The translations under genes were made by a program, and so were the position numbers. Of a stretch of 64,000 bases of DNA, positions 33,755-46,579 are shown one piece after another; position 1 is the first letter of the stretch, and each line of letters begins with the position of its first letter. The DNA comes from Salisapilia sapeloensis. Taxonomy: Eukaryota; Oomycota; Peronosporomycetes; Peronosporales; Salisapiliaceae. Below the pieces are notes generated by a model, which saw only the letters and a program-made list of their open reading frames with translations, was not told where the DNA came from and did not search any database. The DNA lies in contig JAADVB010000002.1 of the NCBI GenBank assembly GCA_023334545.1, positions 62,001-126,000 on the forward strand. Direction: 5' to 3'.

Positions 33755-34156
33755 TTCTAGAAGTGCTTCTGTACTTACATCTTTTCTAAAGTGTAGCCCA
33801 GCATCGGTAATGAGGAAGACAACCGTTGGCTCTGAGCTATTCAGTAGAATCAGCTCAACTAAAGCAGCTTTTTGGTTTTCTGTTCCATCGCCACCGCTTG
33901 CTTGGATGTGACGAGCATTTGGAGGTATGCATAGTTTTATCGAGCGAGTGAACTGAACAGCTTCATTATCACCTTCGAAGGTATTCGATGAGATGAATCA
34001 TCCTCTCGAATCCTCGGTAAAGGTGATCAGCGTGACACTTACGGTATATTCCTCGCGAATTACCAATTCGACAAGCTGTGCTACCGTCTCCTTCATAGCC
34101 TCCAGTTTGCTGCCCATAGATCCAGTGATGGCGAGATTGAAAACAAGGTTTAGCAT
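33746..34156 (-). pseudogene. von Willebrand A-domain gene, 5' part (disrupted)
   Basis: From ATG 34156 the minus strand encodes the start of a vWA fold. NLAITGSMGSKLEAMKETVA holds the metal-site (MIDAS) motif, followed by SVTLITFTED, KLCIPPNARHIQASGGDG and VVFLITDAGLHFRKD. The usual first MIDAS residue, Asp in DxTGSxGS, is Ala (34130-34132). An in-frame TGA follows ITFTEDSRG. The frame continues past it to ALLERKF, where the insertion begins. The remaining part of the domain lies at 24180-26296. Any upstream exon is not identified. Confidence 0.65.
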
Positions 34157-34473
34157 TGTAGCTTGTGAATGCAGTAGATCGACTGTGGTGTAGGAGGTAA
34201 ATTGATGAATGAAAGGTAGTGGTAGCACATGCTAGTGCGTCATTTCAAGAGCTGATGCGAATGAAGGTTAGCATAATGACGTCTTGTACTGTCGACTGCT
34301 CGTGTTGAATGCTACCAGTCCACATAGCTACACACATCTCGACCCGTTGTCTCTAAACTTGAAGCAGATGCATATCATAGACGAACTGTAGTCACTCGGA
34401 CAGATAAAGCGACGTAAATCATCAATATTCATTCTTGTTAATTATGCAGAGTCGAATCTCAAAATAGCTTTTC
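34157..34473. other. intergenic, nothing recognised
   Basis: About 317 bases upstream of the vWA remnant and downstream of the anoctamin gene. No coding or RNA signal seen. Confidence 0.5.
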
Positions 34474-37400
34474 CTACGGATCGTAGAAGAAACTCGAGTT
34501 GCGCTGTCGAGCACCTTCGCTATCTCGCATGACTAAGCCATTCTCGCTCGGTCGATCTGTACTGATGACAGAAGACACGCGGCTCATGACATGACGGAGC
34601 TCAATGCCATCATCTGCTGCGCGGATATGCTCATTTAACGTGCCATTCAGCGGATCATAGAGACCCAATAGACACGAGAAGAAGCGATCATGGTTGGCGT
34701 GTTGAAGCATCAGGCAACAGGTAGCAAACGGTACTTTTCCCACTCCGTTCTTGTCCATGTACCTGAAAATCGTACTCGAGTACGGCAATAACTCGGATGG
34801 GTGTTTGCATATCCACTCCGCGAGGAACGGGATGAGTTCGTTCTCTCGTAAATGTCCATCTTGCTCCAAGTCATACTTGTCAAAAAGTTCTCTCAAAACT
34901 TTCACAAATTCAAACTGTGATGAAGGTGCGGCACGCGTTTGTGTCAGTCGCTGAATTTGTTTCAGACGTTGGTACCCAGAGTTTCGGATGAAAGACGGAA
35001 CCTTTTCAGCTTGCAGTACCAAGTACCGGAAGCAAAAACCGACGTGTTCCAACAAGACGAATAAAACGATTTGCTCCATACGCCATTTGAAGTTGTCACT
35101 GACGTTCTCAGCTTTGCATGCCGCTGGGTCCTCACTTCGAGACGTGTTAATAGCACTAAATGGGACCATGTCGCCATTGCTGAATGTGAAGTTACACGAC
35201 GTCATGAAGAAACCCCAGTGGTAGGCAACGACAAACGCCGAGACCACTGTGACACCGACCAAATTCGCGTACGAAAGGACTGTAAACCATTCGCCAATGG
35301 ACGTATCGCGTCGAGGCATTGGACGGCGGTGGGCAAACAATAGGCGGAAGGCATCGCCACGTACCTCTAATAGGTTATTGACAAAAGCAGGGAAAGGAAG
35401 CAACGGCCAGACGATGGTGAACATGACCACGTACGAGAACTGGATACTCGCGTCCAGGTAGTCGAGCATTGGATCAAAGATCGGGAGTTTCGACTCGGCA
35501 ATCACTTCGTATGCAGTGTACTCATTCACGTCGTCCGAGACATTCATGACTTGGACGTTCAACTGCGTCTGATCATTCACCAAATCAGCCAGTCGTCTCG
35601 CAGTCAAATGCCTCACATCGTTCTGTGCATTCGCCTCTCGCTGGGTACGATTAACCCACGCTTTAAACTTGTGGACTAACCAGGCACCTGGCCCTCGACG
35701 ACACGTCACGGGCTTCCCTCTCAACTTACGTACAAAGTACGGGACGATGGTTTCCAGTAGCATGTTCAAGAACTGCGTTACCACAAGTGGTGTCACGAAG
35801 AGCGTATCTAGCGTCAATAGCGTCGGATCCCAGTCATAAGGTGCGAGGACACCTAGTCCGGTCTTTTTAAAGTACATTAAAAAGTATTGTCCGAACGGGA
35901 GGTAGACGAACGCGAGAAAGAGGAACCAGAAGAACCAATTGCTCCAGACGAAGACGAATCGTCGATGGATCAATCGATTTTCAAATTCACTCTTTTTCGC
36001 ATAGTTTTCCCACCGGACAAATCGTTCTGATAGGAAGTTGAAGACTTCAAAGAAAATCACGTCGATGAGGAGACCTAATGCAATGCCTTGGACTAAAATG
36101 TATACCCATCGATCCGTACCAACGGTAGATGCTTCCGAGCTAAAGCACGAGATGAACCAAATACAACTGTACGCATTCTTAGAGCTCGAGTAGCATGACG
36201 TGCATGTCGGAGCGTTCTTCGCGTAGACGTACCATTGAATGAAAGGTAGTAGGCAGACACATTGGACGATAGCGGAGAGAATCACAAAGCAGAACATCGT
36301 GAGTTGGATCCAGTGGTTCCGTCGTTGCTTGGGCACTTTCTCCATCTCTTGCGTTAGTTCGTTCTTAACCCAATTGTACTGGAACGTTGGATTGTCATCA
36401 TTGCGTTCATACACGGTGTTCTTGTACTTGGCTAAGTTCCACTTTTCCACCAAGACGCTCGTCTCTCGTTGCCACGTGACGAGAAACGCTGGACCCCAGC
36501 AGCTGGCGACAATAAATCCGAGGACAGATAGTCCCATGACGTATTCTCTCCACACTGCCAAGCCCGTGAAACGAAAAGCGAGGTAATAGAGTACACAAAA
36601 CGCGGATAGCGGAAGCAGGAGTTTGGTGTACGTATGCATGAAAGCGAATAGGAACGCTACGCGCTCACCAAAGTGAAGTCGCAGCTCTTCCACTGCCCAT
36701 CGATCACTATTCTTCTTTGTTGCACCACGAAAGTTCATTGTGAGCGTTCGAGACCTGTACTCGGCAAAGAAACGTTTGTTAAACGCACGATCATGTAGTG
36801 GGAAGATGTCTTGGACGATGTCGAGAACCGTCAGCTCCTTATTGACATCGATGACCCACTCTTCTTTATCAAAGTCACGCAACGCGTTCTGGATAATATT
36901 GTGCGTCAGTTGGAGCTCCAACGCTGGTGCAAAGCACATTTCTCGAATGAGATCGAGCCCTTCCTCTCCCAGACGTTCTAACGAGTCTCCTTGCTTAATC
37001 GCAACTTCATCCATCTCACGCTTGAACTCATGGACAAGCACATCCGGATCTTTCTTCGGGTCAATCAAAATACAAATGGATCTACCAGCCTGTCGTTCCT
37101 CTTCATCTTCTTCATCATCCACGTTATACGCATCATTATCGAGCATGATGACACCCAATCCTGCTTGCAGCAGCCTTCGGACGCACTTCTGCTGTAGATT
37201 GCTCACTTGAGCTTTCAAGTCTCGACGGATAGATGCAGCGGATTTAGAGGGAAAGCGCTTGCGTAAAAGCTTATAAATTTGTTCCGTGTGCTTGAGGATG
37301 ATCGCAAACGTGTACTTTTGTGTCTCTTCAATCGTGACATGCGGCGTCTCAGTCAGTAGTTCCGTCGCAGCTTGGTTCGTAATACCCGTTTGGACCTTTT

Positions 37401-38123
37401 GGAACGACTGATCCAGTCCGAGGACTTGTGGTGGCATGTACTCCCCATCGGCACTCGGTTCAGAGGTGTGGTGATGCTTTTTTGCTACCATGGGAAGCAT
37501 GTGTCCATCCGAGACTTCCGTTATCACGGCCGATTTCGGTTTCTTCGGTTCGGACGAATGCGATCCAGAATGCGATACTTCTGTCGCTCCTATATAAATG
37601 CAATAAGTCGCTGTGCAAGTGATATTCGAAACAGAATCTAGTACATACTTGTGGAAGTATAGTTTGGCGTCACATTGATACTGTAGTTCGTATCAGGCGT
37701 AGTCGTCTGCCGCCAAAAGCTTGGCGCCAGCATCGAGTGCTTCTTATCCTTTACTGCATTCGATTTCGACGACGTGTTACTCGAAAGCTTTTTACTTATC
37801 CACTTCTTCCGATTGTCAATTGCTGATAAACTCGATCGCTGTAGCACTGCCGTGTCCATATCGACAGCGACGCTTCCATCCCCCTCGACAAGATTCGTAG
37901 GCGTATCTCCCTCTGCCGTGACTTTATGAAGCAGCGGAATGTCCGAGGGTGACGGTGACGTCACACTGCTGACGCCCGATTCGCTTCTCGCGTAGCGTTG
38001 GTTCATCTCTAGTGGTGGTGGAGGCGTGACTCGAGCAGCCAGTGTCTGATTCTGTCCTCTACTGCCTCGTATCTCGAGTCCAACCTCCATGCTCTCCGGA
38101 TCCTTTCGCTCTTCACTCGACAT
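34474..38123 (-). CDS. anoctamin (TMEM16)-family membrane protein with C-terminal EF-hand-like region
   Basis: Calcium-linked channel or phospholipid scramblase family. Exons 37649-38123 and 34474-37589 (59-nt intron) give 1196 residues. The N-terminal 170 residues are Ser-rich and probably cytosolic. The anoctamin dimerisation-like region includes VLDIVQDIFPLHDRAFNKRF. The membrane part starts near FGERVAFLFAFMHTYTKLLL and shows about ten hydrophobic segments, including SAFCVLYYLAF, FCFVILSAIVQCVCLLPFIQ and YVVMFTIVWPLLPFPAFVNN. The C-terminal tail has LFDKYDLEQDGHLRENELI, an EF-hand-like loop, followed by a weaker second one. The ATG at 38123 is used because the upstream in-frame codon is GTG. 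Its coding start overlaps the proposed first exon of the divergent BEACH gene by 35 bases. Confidence 0.88.
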
Positions 38124-41100
38124 CTCCCAAACAGATAATCGACGTATCGAGGACGAACGCACGAGCGCAAATGGGTTCCTCTACAAGTCAGTGCCTAAAA
38201 CCAAGTATGAGTTGTCACGTACGCAGCTGGTCGGAGATGATGCCTATACTTGGTTTTTGTATACACAGGACGAGTTAGGTACCTGAAACATTCCTCCAAG
38301 GGGACTTAAATACGACGTGGACGCTAGAAGATCTACTTGATCATTTATTTATCTACGTGTCAAAGGAATGATCGACGTGGACGAATGCCGTCGGACGTGT
38401 ACAGCGACCAAGGCCTTGTATGAATGTGTGCAGGATTGTATGCGTCTACGCTTTGATACGGAGGTGGGTGTTGGCGACCAACAGCAGTTCGTCGCTAATG
38501 TGAGACGCAGGACACGACACTTTGCAGTCAAATTGAATAGCAATTATGACGATGCACAGCTACAGTCGATCCGAGCTGATAGTGTCGCGCCACCACAGGC
38601 GTATTTTGCATTCCAAGAGCATGGAAAGATGCATCTGCCATTGATCGATTGGAGTGCTTTTCGAGGATACTCGGTTACGCTATGGATGTATCTAGATAGC
38701 AATGCCACAGCCACATCACGATCCTGCTTTCGATTGTTCCGATTCACCACCAACACTCGATCTCTTGGTGTCGAAGCAAAGTTGGAGGTAGATCCGAAGG
38801 ATCCATCGACCTGTCTATTGTCCGTAGGAAGCTGTGCTGTGAAGACATATGAAGGTAGTAATCCCTCTATCCCAAAAAGAAAAGGTAAGCAGGACGAAAA
38901 TAATCCAGAAGATGAAGAAGAGGCGCAGATGAGACAACAGGATTGGAATTATGTCCGATATCCGATTGCATTGGAACGAGATAAATGGCAGTTCATCGTC
39001 CTAACACATTCTCTCCACTACGTTCGTAAAAGCACAGTGACATGTTTTGTCGATACGAAACTCCAGTTTGAAGACGAGTTACCATATCCCACGGCACTTG
39101 CCATGGCTACGAACTGCACCTTGGGTGGTGGAAACGGCCTTCAAGCGTATGTATCTACAGCAGCAATGTACCAGGATGCGTTGACCAAACCGGTGATTTC
39201 GCTCTTGTACGCACAAGGCCCAAGTCACTCATCTTTTGCCGGGTGGTCGACACCAGGACCTACACAGGCTGGAGATCATCTTTTCAACGACTTTAACGAA
39301 GAACTAGTGAGCTCCACGCTTACCATGCCACTGGATATAAGTGCGATTCGGAAGCTACAGACAGTCTTTTGCTTTTCCGCTGCAAAATCTGCCGCAGAGG
39401 ATTATGATAATCTAGGAGTTGAGTGGGTTCGAGAAGGCACGTTGAGTCGAAATGGACGGTGGCTGACGCTAGAAACGACGGCGATGACGTCCAGTGAAAT
39501 TCAGCAACGAAACGCTCGACTAGGTCCTAACGTTCGTAAAGTGCGTTTGAAAGACCATGGCGCTGCGTGGATATCTTCAATAGGTTTAGATGGCATCCCG
39601 ACGTTGTTGGATGACGTTCTGGAAAGTTGCAATGATGTACAGGGGGTAGATGGGGCTGCTTTGATGGATATCGTCGTTCATTTTTTCTATATCCTACGTG
39701 GTCTACTCCGGCGTAGTGTGGCTGTACAGCAAGAAGTATTGCAGCAGTATGCTTTCCATATCCTATATAACGTATTAGAAAAGCATAAGACTACTCTAGC
39801 GTCTTTATGGACATCTGAGAGCATAGCTGCGTACGTGTCGTTTGTCGACGGATTGTACTACTTGTCTCCTGTGGGTATGAGAGAAGATGTAGATGCGAAT
39901 CATCCGTTACAAGAGTCCATGTGGACTGCCAATCCACTCTTTGCGAGTGGCATTCGAGCTCTTTTACTAGATTTTCGTCTTTGGTCCGTCACAAGTTACA
40001 CGACACAATCGCTGTACTTGCATGAGTTGATGCAACTCATTGTCGCTCGTCCACAAGTGATTTCTGACTTGCAAGGTGTACAAAAGCTACTGGAAATCCT
40101 ACAACAATTTTACTCGAGTGAGAATAACAAGAGTGAAGACAGTGCTGACAGGAAGAAGTGCATTCAAACGCTGGTGGAGATGATGGAGATCTGCCTCCGG
40201 AACCAGAGTGTAGCAGTGCATCCGTTTTTAGAGGAAGAGTTATCTATGACGACGTTTGCACAGGCGACACGTAGTCCTCCAAGTGGCGACACTGCTAGTT
40301 ATGAACAGAAGGACGCATCGACGCCAGCACCACCGACACCCCCAACATCCACGTCAACAAAGAACACATCAACAACGTCTGCTCCTTTCATTCTGCCTCG
40401 GAGACAAGGGGGTGTATTTATTCTGAATACGGAAAACATCATCTGGACAGAAGAGACACTGCGAGGTGCTAAGACAGGAGTAAATGAAAGCAGTGGGCAC
40501 AAGGAGACAGATGCAAATGCTACCGTCCCTCGGTCCGTAAGTATGCGCTTTTCCCTCCTACGCGACCTCCGAGCTGTCCTTCGGTTCGTCACTGCTTCTC
40601 AGAATGCTGCTGCTTGTGCAAGTATCTTCACAACGCTCTACCGTTTGGCTGTTTCTTTCTTGGACATTCGCTTTGCTCTTGTTAGTTCCAGTGCTATCGA
40701 TTGTTTGCTCTTTTCTCTTTCAAGTGACTGTAGTTCATCTATGCCAGAGAAGACCTTGCACCATCGTTTATCTGCGCTTCCATTAATAATTTTTCTGCTC
40801 GATTGGCTAGAAACAATTGAAGGTCGAACGGTATGGTGTGGACTGGAAGAGCACTTAAAGATGCTGCTTCATGGTGATATTACATTTTCCAGTGGGTTTC
40901 TTGAGCTCATGCTAGAGCTATATTATGATCCGCATTGGCGACTTAGTGTCCAGCATAGTATCATCATGAACGATTCGTCTAAGAAAGACTCGGTATTATT
41001 TCCAGTCACTTCTGGTGTCACGATGGATCGGTCTGGGATTTCGGTCCACGAAAGTGGCATCGTCGTCGCGGAAGATGGACTCACAGCTGCGCCATCGGCC

Positions 41101-44100
41101 ATGTCTATGACTGGTGGCTTCAAGTCATGGATGAAAAGCATCAGTCAATCAACAGGTAACCATCTTGCTCTGCCAGCAGACAAGCGCATCTCTGTCGTAC
41201 GAAACATCGCTTTACACGAACTGGAAACGTACATACAAGAGTGTTTGCCAAAGGACAATGCAGTGAATACACGTGCCATTGAATTGGTAGACGAAAACGT
41301 GATGGCACTCATGCATCTACCTCTACGATCGGCTCTCCCATTCCTACCTCCAGTCCTTAGTCGTTGCTCGTCATATACGCGTGAACAGGCACTGATGGAA
41401 CTGAACGTCATATTGAAGACGAATCCGAACCTACAACAGCGAGTACTTGACGATAAATTATGGCCCGGTGCGCTGCTTCAACTCGTTCTAACTTGTATCG
41501 AAACTTCGGTCGATATGGAAGACACGAGTAGCATGGAGAATACCGGTAAAGCTAGATTAAGTAGGTCGCATAGTGAAGGTGCAGAGCATACAGGAGAGGA
41601 CCTTGTGTTTGACACCATCGTGCTATTGCTATGTACTGCTATGATGAATCCGATGGGCTGGCGCTCGTTTTCAGACGTCATCCAGGGACTTTATAAAGTC
41701 CGACAGAGATATCAAAGCTCTGCATGTGCGCCATCCATTCAGTCTTCCATGGTGTATATAGATCCGATAGGCTGGCTATCGAAGCTCGTCGCGACCGTGT
41801 TGCAACGCCTCATGCGCTCCCAGACGATCTTGACACGCGTCTTGGCGGATAACGTCCAGAAAGTCTTTTTCCTCGTCCAAGAAACGCTTCTAGCAGCTCC
41901 ATCGAAGAGCCGTCGACTGCAGTCTCTCACTTCAAAAAACGACATGCCAGCATGGTCTGAGACGCAGCAATATCTTTTGACTGCCGTGATGGACATGAGC
42001 TCTCGACTGGTGGATAGCACACATAAGCTCCATCGCACTGGACTTGCACCGAGTGTACGCATATTACAGAATGCGTTGAGTCATGTAGCTGATGCAGATG
42101 CGATGGAACGTGTCGTGGAGCTTTTAGTGAAAATCTTCCAGCAAGAGATGAGTATGATTGGCGAGATGCGGGTGTTTGATGCCATTCCGACGCGTGACGT
42201 CCTCATCAGTGCACTCGCAAGTCTTCGTCGTAGCCTCATCGTTCAGACGGATGAGAAGCTTGTAGAACCACTTCGCGTATTAGCTCTTCGTATAAGTACC
42301 TCTGGTTTATTTGATGACGATTTGGAGAAAGCAGGTCTACCTCACTCTGTCTTGGCAGCTCTAGGTGACCATGATGCTCTCCTCGCTGTCTTAGATGCAC
42401 TAGCTCTTCATTTGAATGCGTTGGAGATGCATCAAAAGGAAGAAGAGAGTGACTTCGTGCCTTACTTTCCCATCGCAAAGGACTTGAGCCGACTCTCTAG
42501 GACGAGTGAAGGTGATGTAGCAGGACTAAATGCAGAAGTGGGAAGTACGTTGGGTGGTATCGAGTCTGGTAAAGACGTCGATAATACGTCCTTTATGGAG
42601 TACGAAGAAGAGCAATTCTTAGGTGCAGCTTTAGAAGTTGAAAAGAGTCGTATGACGGAGATTCTAACAGATGTCGCGCAGCATGAACGACAGCGTGTTG
42701 CTAGTGAACTTCATATATGGCAAGAGCATCGTCTGAAATGGACACTGGCTCGATGCAAACATGTGCAAAGTGTGTTTCGATCACAACATGCGCATATGGC
42801 ACTTGCACATACTGCTCCACGTGCTTTGGAAAGTATTGGACAGACGTACTCGTGGCGTATTGGACAGGAAGAGACGCCATTTCCTGCTCGAATGCGACAC
42901 AAGCTAGATGTCATCGTGTCTTCAGATGAAAAACTTAGTCGCAGTCGTCGTCTTCGGAGTAAGAGTTGTGAAGACAGACCATCGTTAGGAAAGCAGGCTT
43001 CGAAGGCAAGTAGCTCATCGCTTACTCCGCTTGAAGGAGAGGCTGATGGCGATGTGATGGAAAGAGTGGAGACGCCAGGGTCTCCTGCTGAGCGTGCGAA
43101 TGGGTCTCTCTTGCGTCGTGTCGGTAGGGTCGTCGCAGAGCAGTCTGGTGGTGAGATTCAAGATATCACGACAGACGAACAAGATGATGAGGATCTAAAG
43201 GAGAGCAATCAGAATACAAAAGAACGTGAGAAGAAGACAGAACAGCCGACTGATGAGGATCAAGAGACAAATGCCGAAGGAAACGATGATACGACAGTGA
43301 CCTCGGACGTTAAACCGTCGTTCTGGAAGGCAGATGTGGATTGGAGGAAGGAGCGTCGACTGGATCCTGGTGAAGGCGTTGGACTTACTCCTGTTGACGA
43401 AATTGCTGACCGATTAGTCTGTCGACGTGTTGTACCGGAAGGTATGATCGTAGGCGACTTGTACTTGTGCAACAAGTGTGTTGTGTTTGATCCAAGTGCG
43501 GATAATATGGAAGCTTCCGTCTCTATCTCTCGTAAATCTTCATTTACGTCGAATGAAAGTGGACAAGCAGGATGGGAGCAACCCGTGTCCGACGTGGCAC
43601 CAGGTCTCCATCGTTGTTGGCGATGGAAGTATAAGAATATTGTAGCTGTCTACCTACGTCGATATCGACTACGTGACTCTGGGATTGAAATCTTTCTCGC
43701 TAACGGTCGGAACCATTTCTTGGACCTGCCACAAGCGTCCAAACGTCGTCGAAATCAATTCATTCGTGTGCTGTACTCGTTCCTGCCAAGTACCATTCCG
43801 AAACAATGGCCGGGACGCAGTGTACCTCAGTTGATTGAAATGACAAAAGCTTGGCAGGCGCGAGAGATGAGTAACTTTGAGTACTTGATGGCACTCAATA
43901 CTTTCTCAGGACGATCGTTTAATGATTTGACACAGTATCCTGTGTTTCCATGGGTCCTTCGAGATTACACGAGCGAGACACTTGATCTAAGTGACCCGCA
44001 GAGTTTTCGTGATCTGTCTAAACCTGTAGGAGCGTTGAATGCAGACCGATTGTCCGAGTACTGGGATCGATATCACTCGTTCGATGATCCTGTCATCCCC

Positions 44101-46479
44101 AAGTTCCTCTACGGATCTCACTATTCTACTTGTGCTGGCGTCGTTCTGTTTTTCCTTATGCGACTAGAACCTTTTGCATCTTTGCATAAGAATATGCAAA
44201 AAGGTGAGTTTGATTTACCTGATCGATTGTTTAATTCGGTCGAAGAAGTGTGGCAAATGTGCAATTCGCACATGTCTGAAGTGAAAGAGTTGACGCCAGA
44301 GTTTTATAGTGATAGTACCTTTCTAAAGAACTTAAACTCATTTCCTTTTGGGACGCGACAAGATCAAAAGGTCGTGAATGACGTCGAGTTACCTCCATGG
44401 GCACATCATTCTCCAGAAGAGTTCATTCGTCGACATCGAGATGCACTTGAAAGTGAGTACGTGTCCAACCATTTGCATGAATGGATTGACTTGATCTTTG
44501 GGCATAAACAACGTGGCAAAGCGGCGTTAAAGTCGAATAATGTCTTCTACTACTTAACGTACTATGGCGTCGTGGATCTAGACAAGGTCGACGATCCGTA
44601 CTTGAAAGAGTCCATGGAGCTTCAAATCGCACATTTCGGACAGTGTCCAGCTCAATTATTCAATGCGCCACATCCGAGACGTAATACGAATTTGTTTCAT
44701 CGGACTTCTCTACCATCTATTCCGACACCACCGTCGTCTGGAAACGCAACATCCAACTCTGCTTCTTCTCCTCGTAAAAGCGCGAGCATGAATACTAGTG
44801 GGACGAGTGGTATAAACCGAACTAGTGTCGCTCGTCCATTGTCTTTGGCGTTTCGAGATGACTCGATGATGGCACAGGAGCAGCGGCGCCAATGGAGTCC
44901 GTTAGTGGAGTTGAAACCTCTTGTTGAGACTGGCATTCGGTTGCTAAAGATCTACCCGGATCATGTTCTCACCATCAGTGAGTTGGGCGTTATAGAGGTG
45001 TACCACTGGAGACTTGTACCAAAGGTTCCATCGTCGGACGCTTCGATGCAGAAAAAGGAGAGCGGGTCAGAAACCCCACCGACGATATCCACGAGTCATT
45101 CATCTCCAGGAATGGTGAATTGGGAGATGGACACAGGGACGTCAACTTCAACAAGGCCATCAGTGTTGGATGAGATTGGTGAGGAGACATCGGCTATGGA
45201 ATCAGGGGAAGAAGACATGTCGAAAGCATTTCGATGGGACCTTGAAATCGTACGTGATGATTCTCCTTTTGACTTTGTACCTCGTATACCAGTGTTTGAA
45301 GATCAATCGAACGACTCGAAGCCGTCGCAAAGCACTAGTATGGGCAAGTTCCCGGTCGCTATCTCTGTGAATGGTAGGATCGTCGTGTCAGGCGGTGCTG
45401 GCAATGGCGCTTTGCATGTCCGATTTCTCGACTCGGACAATGGCCATGTCGTTGGGAAAGCGAGTGTCGTCGGACATGGCGACGCTGTCACTTGTCTCAG
45501 TTTCGACCGGCTGGCCTATACATTACCTGTCGGTCAGCAGGAGCTGGAGGAGATGCTCTTGTCAGGAGCTAAAGACGGGTCGTTAGCGCTATGGAGGCTC
45601 TCGCATGCACAACAAGAGTTGCTAGGTCAGCAACCACGTATCTCGTCGTCTCCTATCGCTATATTACGCGGACATCAAAGCCCGGTGTTAGATTGCAGCT
45701 TGAGCACTTATCTGGGTCTAGCGGTGTCTTGCTCCAGTGACGTTGGTATGGTGCAATACCTGCATGATCGAGGTCGTGTGGCATTCATGTTTGAGCCTCC
45801 AGATGTCGGGACGACGGATAAAGTAGAGTTCACGCACGTGTGTGCATCCATCAAAGGTTTCATTATCGCTGTCTCTAGTATCGCTAGTCCATCCACGACT
45901 ACTCACTCCGACCAAAATCTTCGTGACGAAGCACAAGATAACTGCTCAAGTGTCTGTGAAGTGTATACGTTAACTGGGACTCTAGTCCGTACGGAATCAT
46001 TTCAGGAAGAACAAGTCACAGAAGCTCAGATGTCATCGGAAGGAGACCTCGTCATCTTTACGTTCTTGTCAGGTAGTGTCCGCATTTGTCGTTTGACCGA
46101 CTTTACTATCGTTCAGGAGTATGCTTCCCCACCTGGTATGAACTCGAGAATCTCCGCGACGGCAGTCGGACCAGATGAAGCTGTCATATTGGTAGCAACG
46201 GGATACCATAACGGAACGATGGTACTTCAGCTTTTACCAGATGCCGATGGCACAGTGTCGCTTTTGGCGAATTTGCGTCGACTGCTTGGTGTGAATGCCA
46301 AACTGAAGCGGATGAAAGGCACGGTGCAACAGGCGCAGACACTTGCTAAGACGACGATTGGGAATGCACGTGCAGTGTCAAATGCAGCGAGAGACATTGC
46401 TGGAGAAGCATTTGGAGAAGCAAAGGCACGGTTTCGAGGATTTATGACATCTTACTTGCAAAAACCAAACGAAGGATAG
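38089..46479 (+). CDS. BEACH-WD40 protein, neurobeachin-like
   Basis: Giant scaffold of the BEACH family, linked to membrane traffic and lysosome or vacuole biology. The long exon is open from 38368. Domains by residue from there: concanavalin-like fold about 70-250 (YSVTLWMYLDSNATATS), long helical ARM/DUF4704-type region about 300-1450, PH-BEACH about 1650-1790 (EGMIVGDLYLCNKCVVFDPS), BEACH about 1820-2100 (REMSNFEYLMALNTFSGRSF, NDLTQYPVFPWVLRDY), then WD40 repeats about 2330-2620. A probable first exon 38089-38278 (GDDAYTWFLYTQDEL) joins 38405 in frame across a 126-nt intron, giving 2754 residues. Without it translation would start at ATG 38368. The choice is uncertain because the ATG at 38089 lies inside the opposite-strand anoctamin coding region. 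Confidence 0.9.
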
Positions 46480-46579
46480 TGCCGATAGTGGGATGGAGAA
46501 AGAAACAAGTGGCATCTTTGTTGTATCTAATCTGCCTAGGTTCTAGCGATTGCTTCTCGTATTTCTTTCACCCAGCAGG

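Noticed and set aside
38171..38278. Alternative BEACH start MGSSTSQC with a myristoylation-like N terminus
   Set aside because: This frame reaches a stop at 38278. It would need a 200-nt intron skipping the more protein-like YTWFLYTQDEL stretch.
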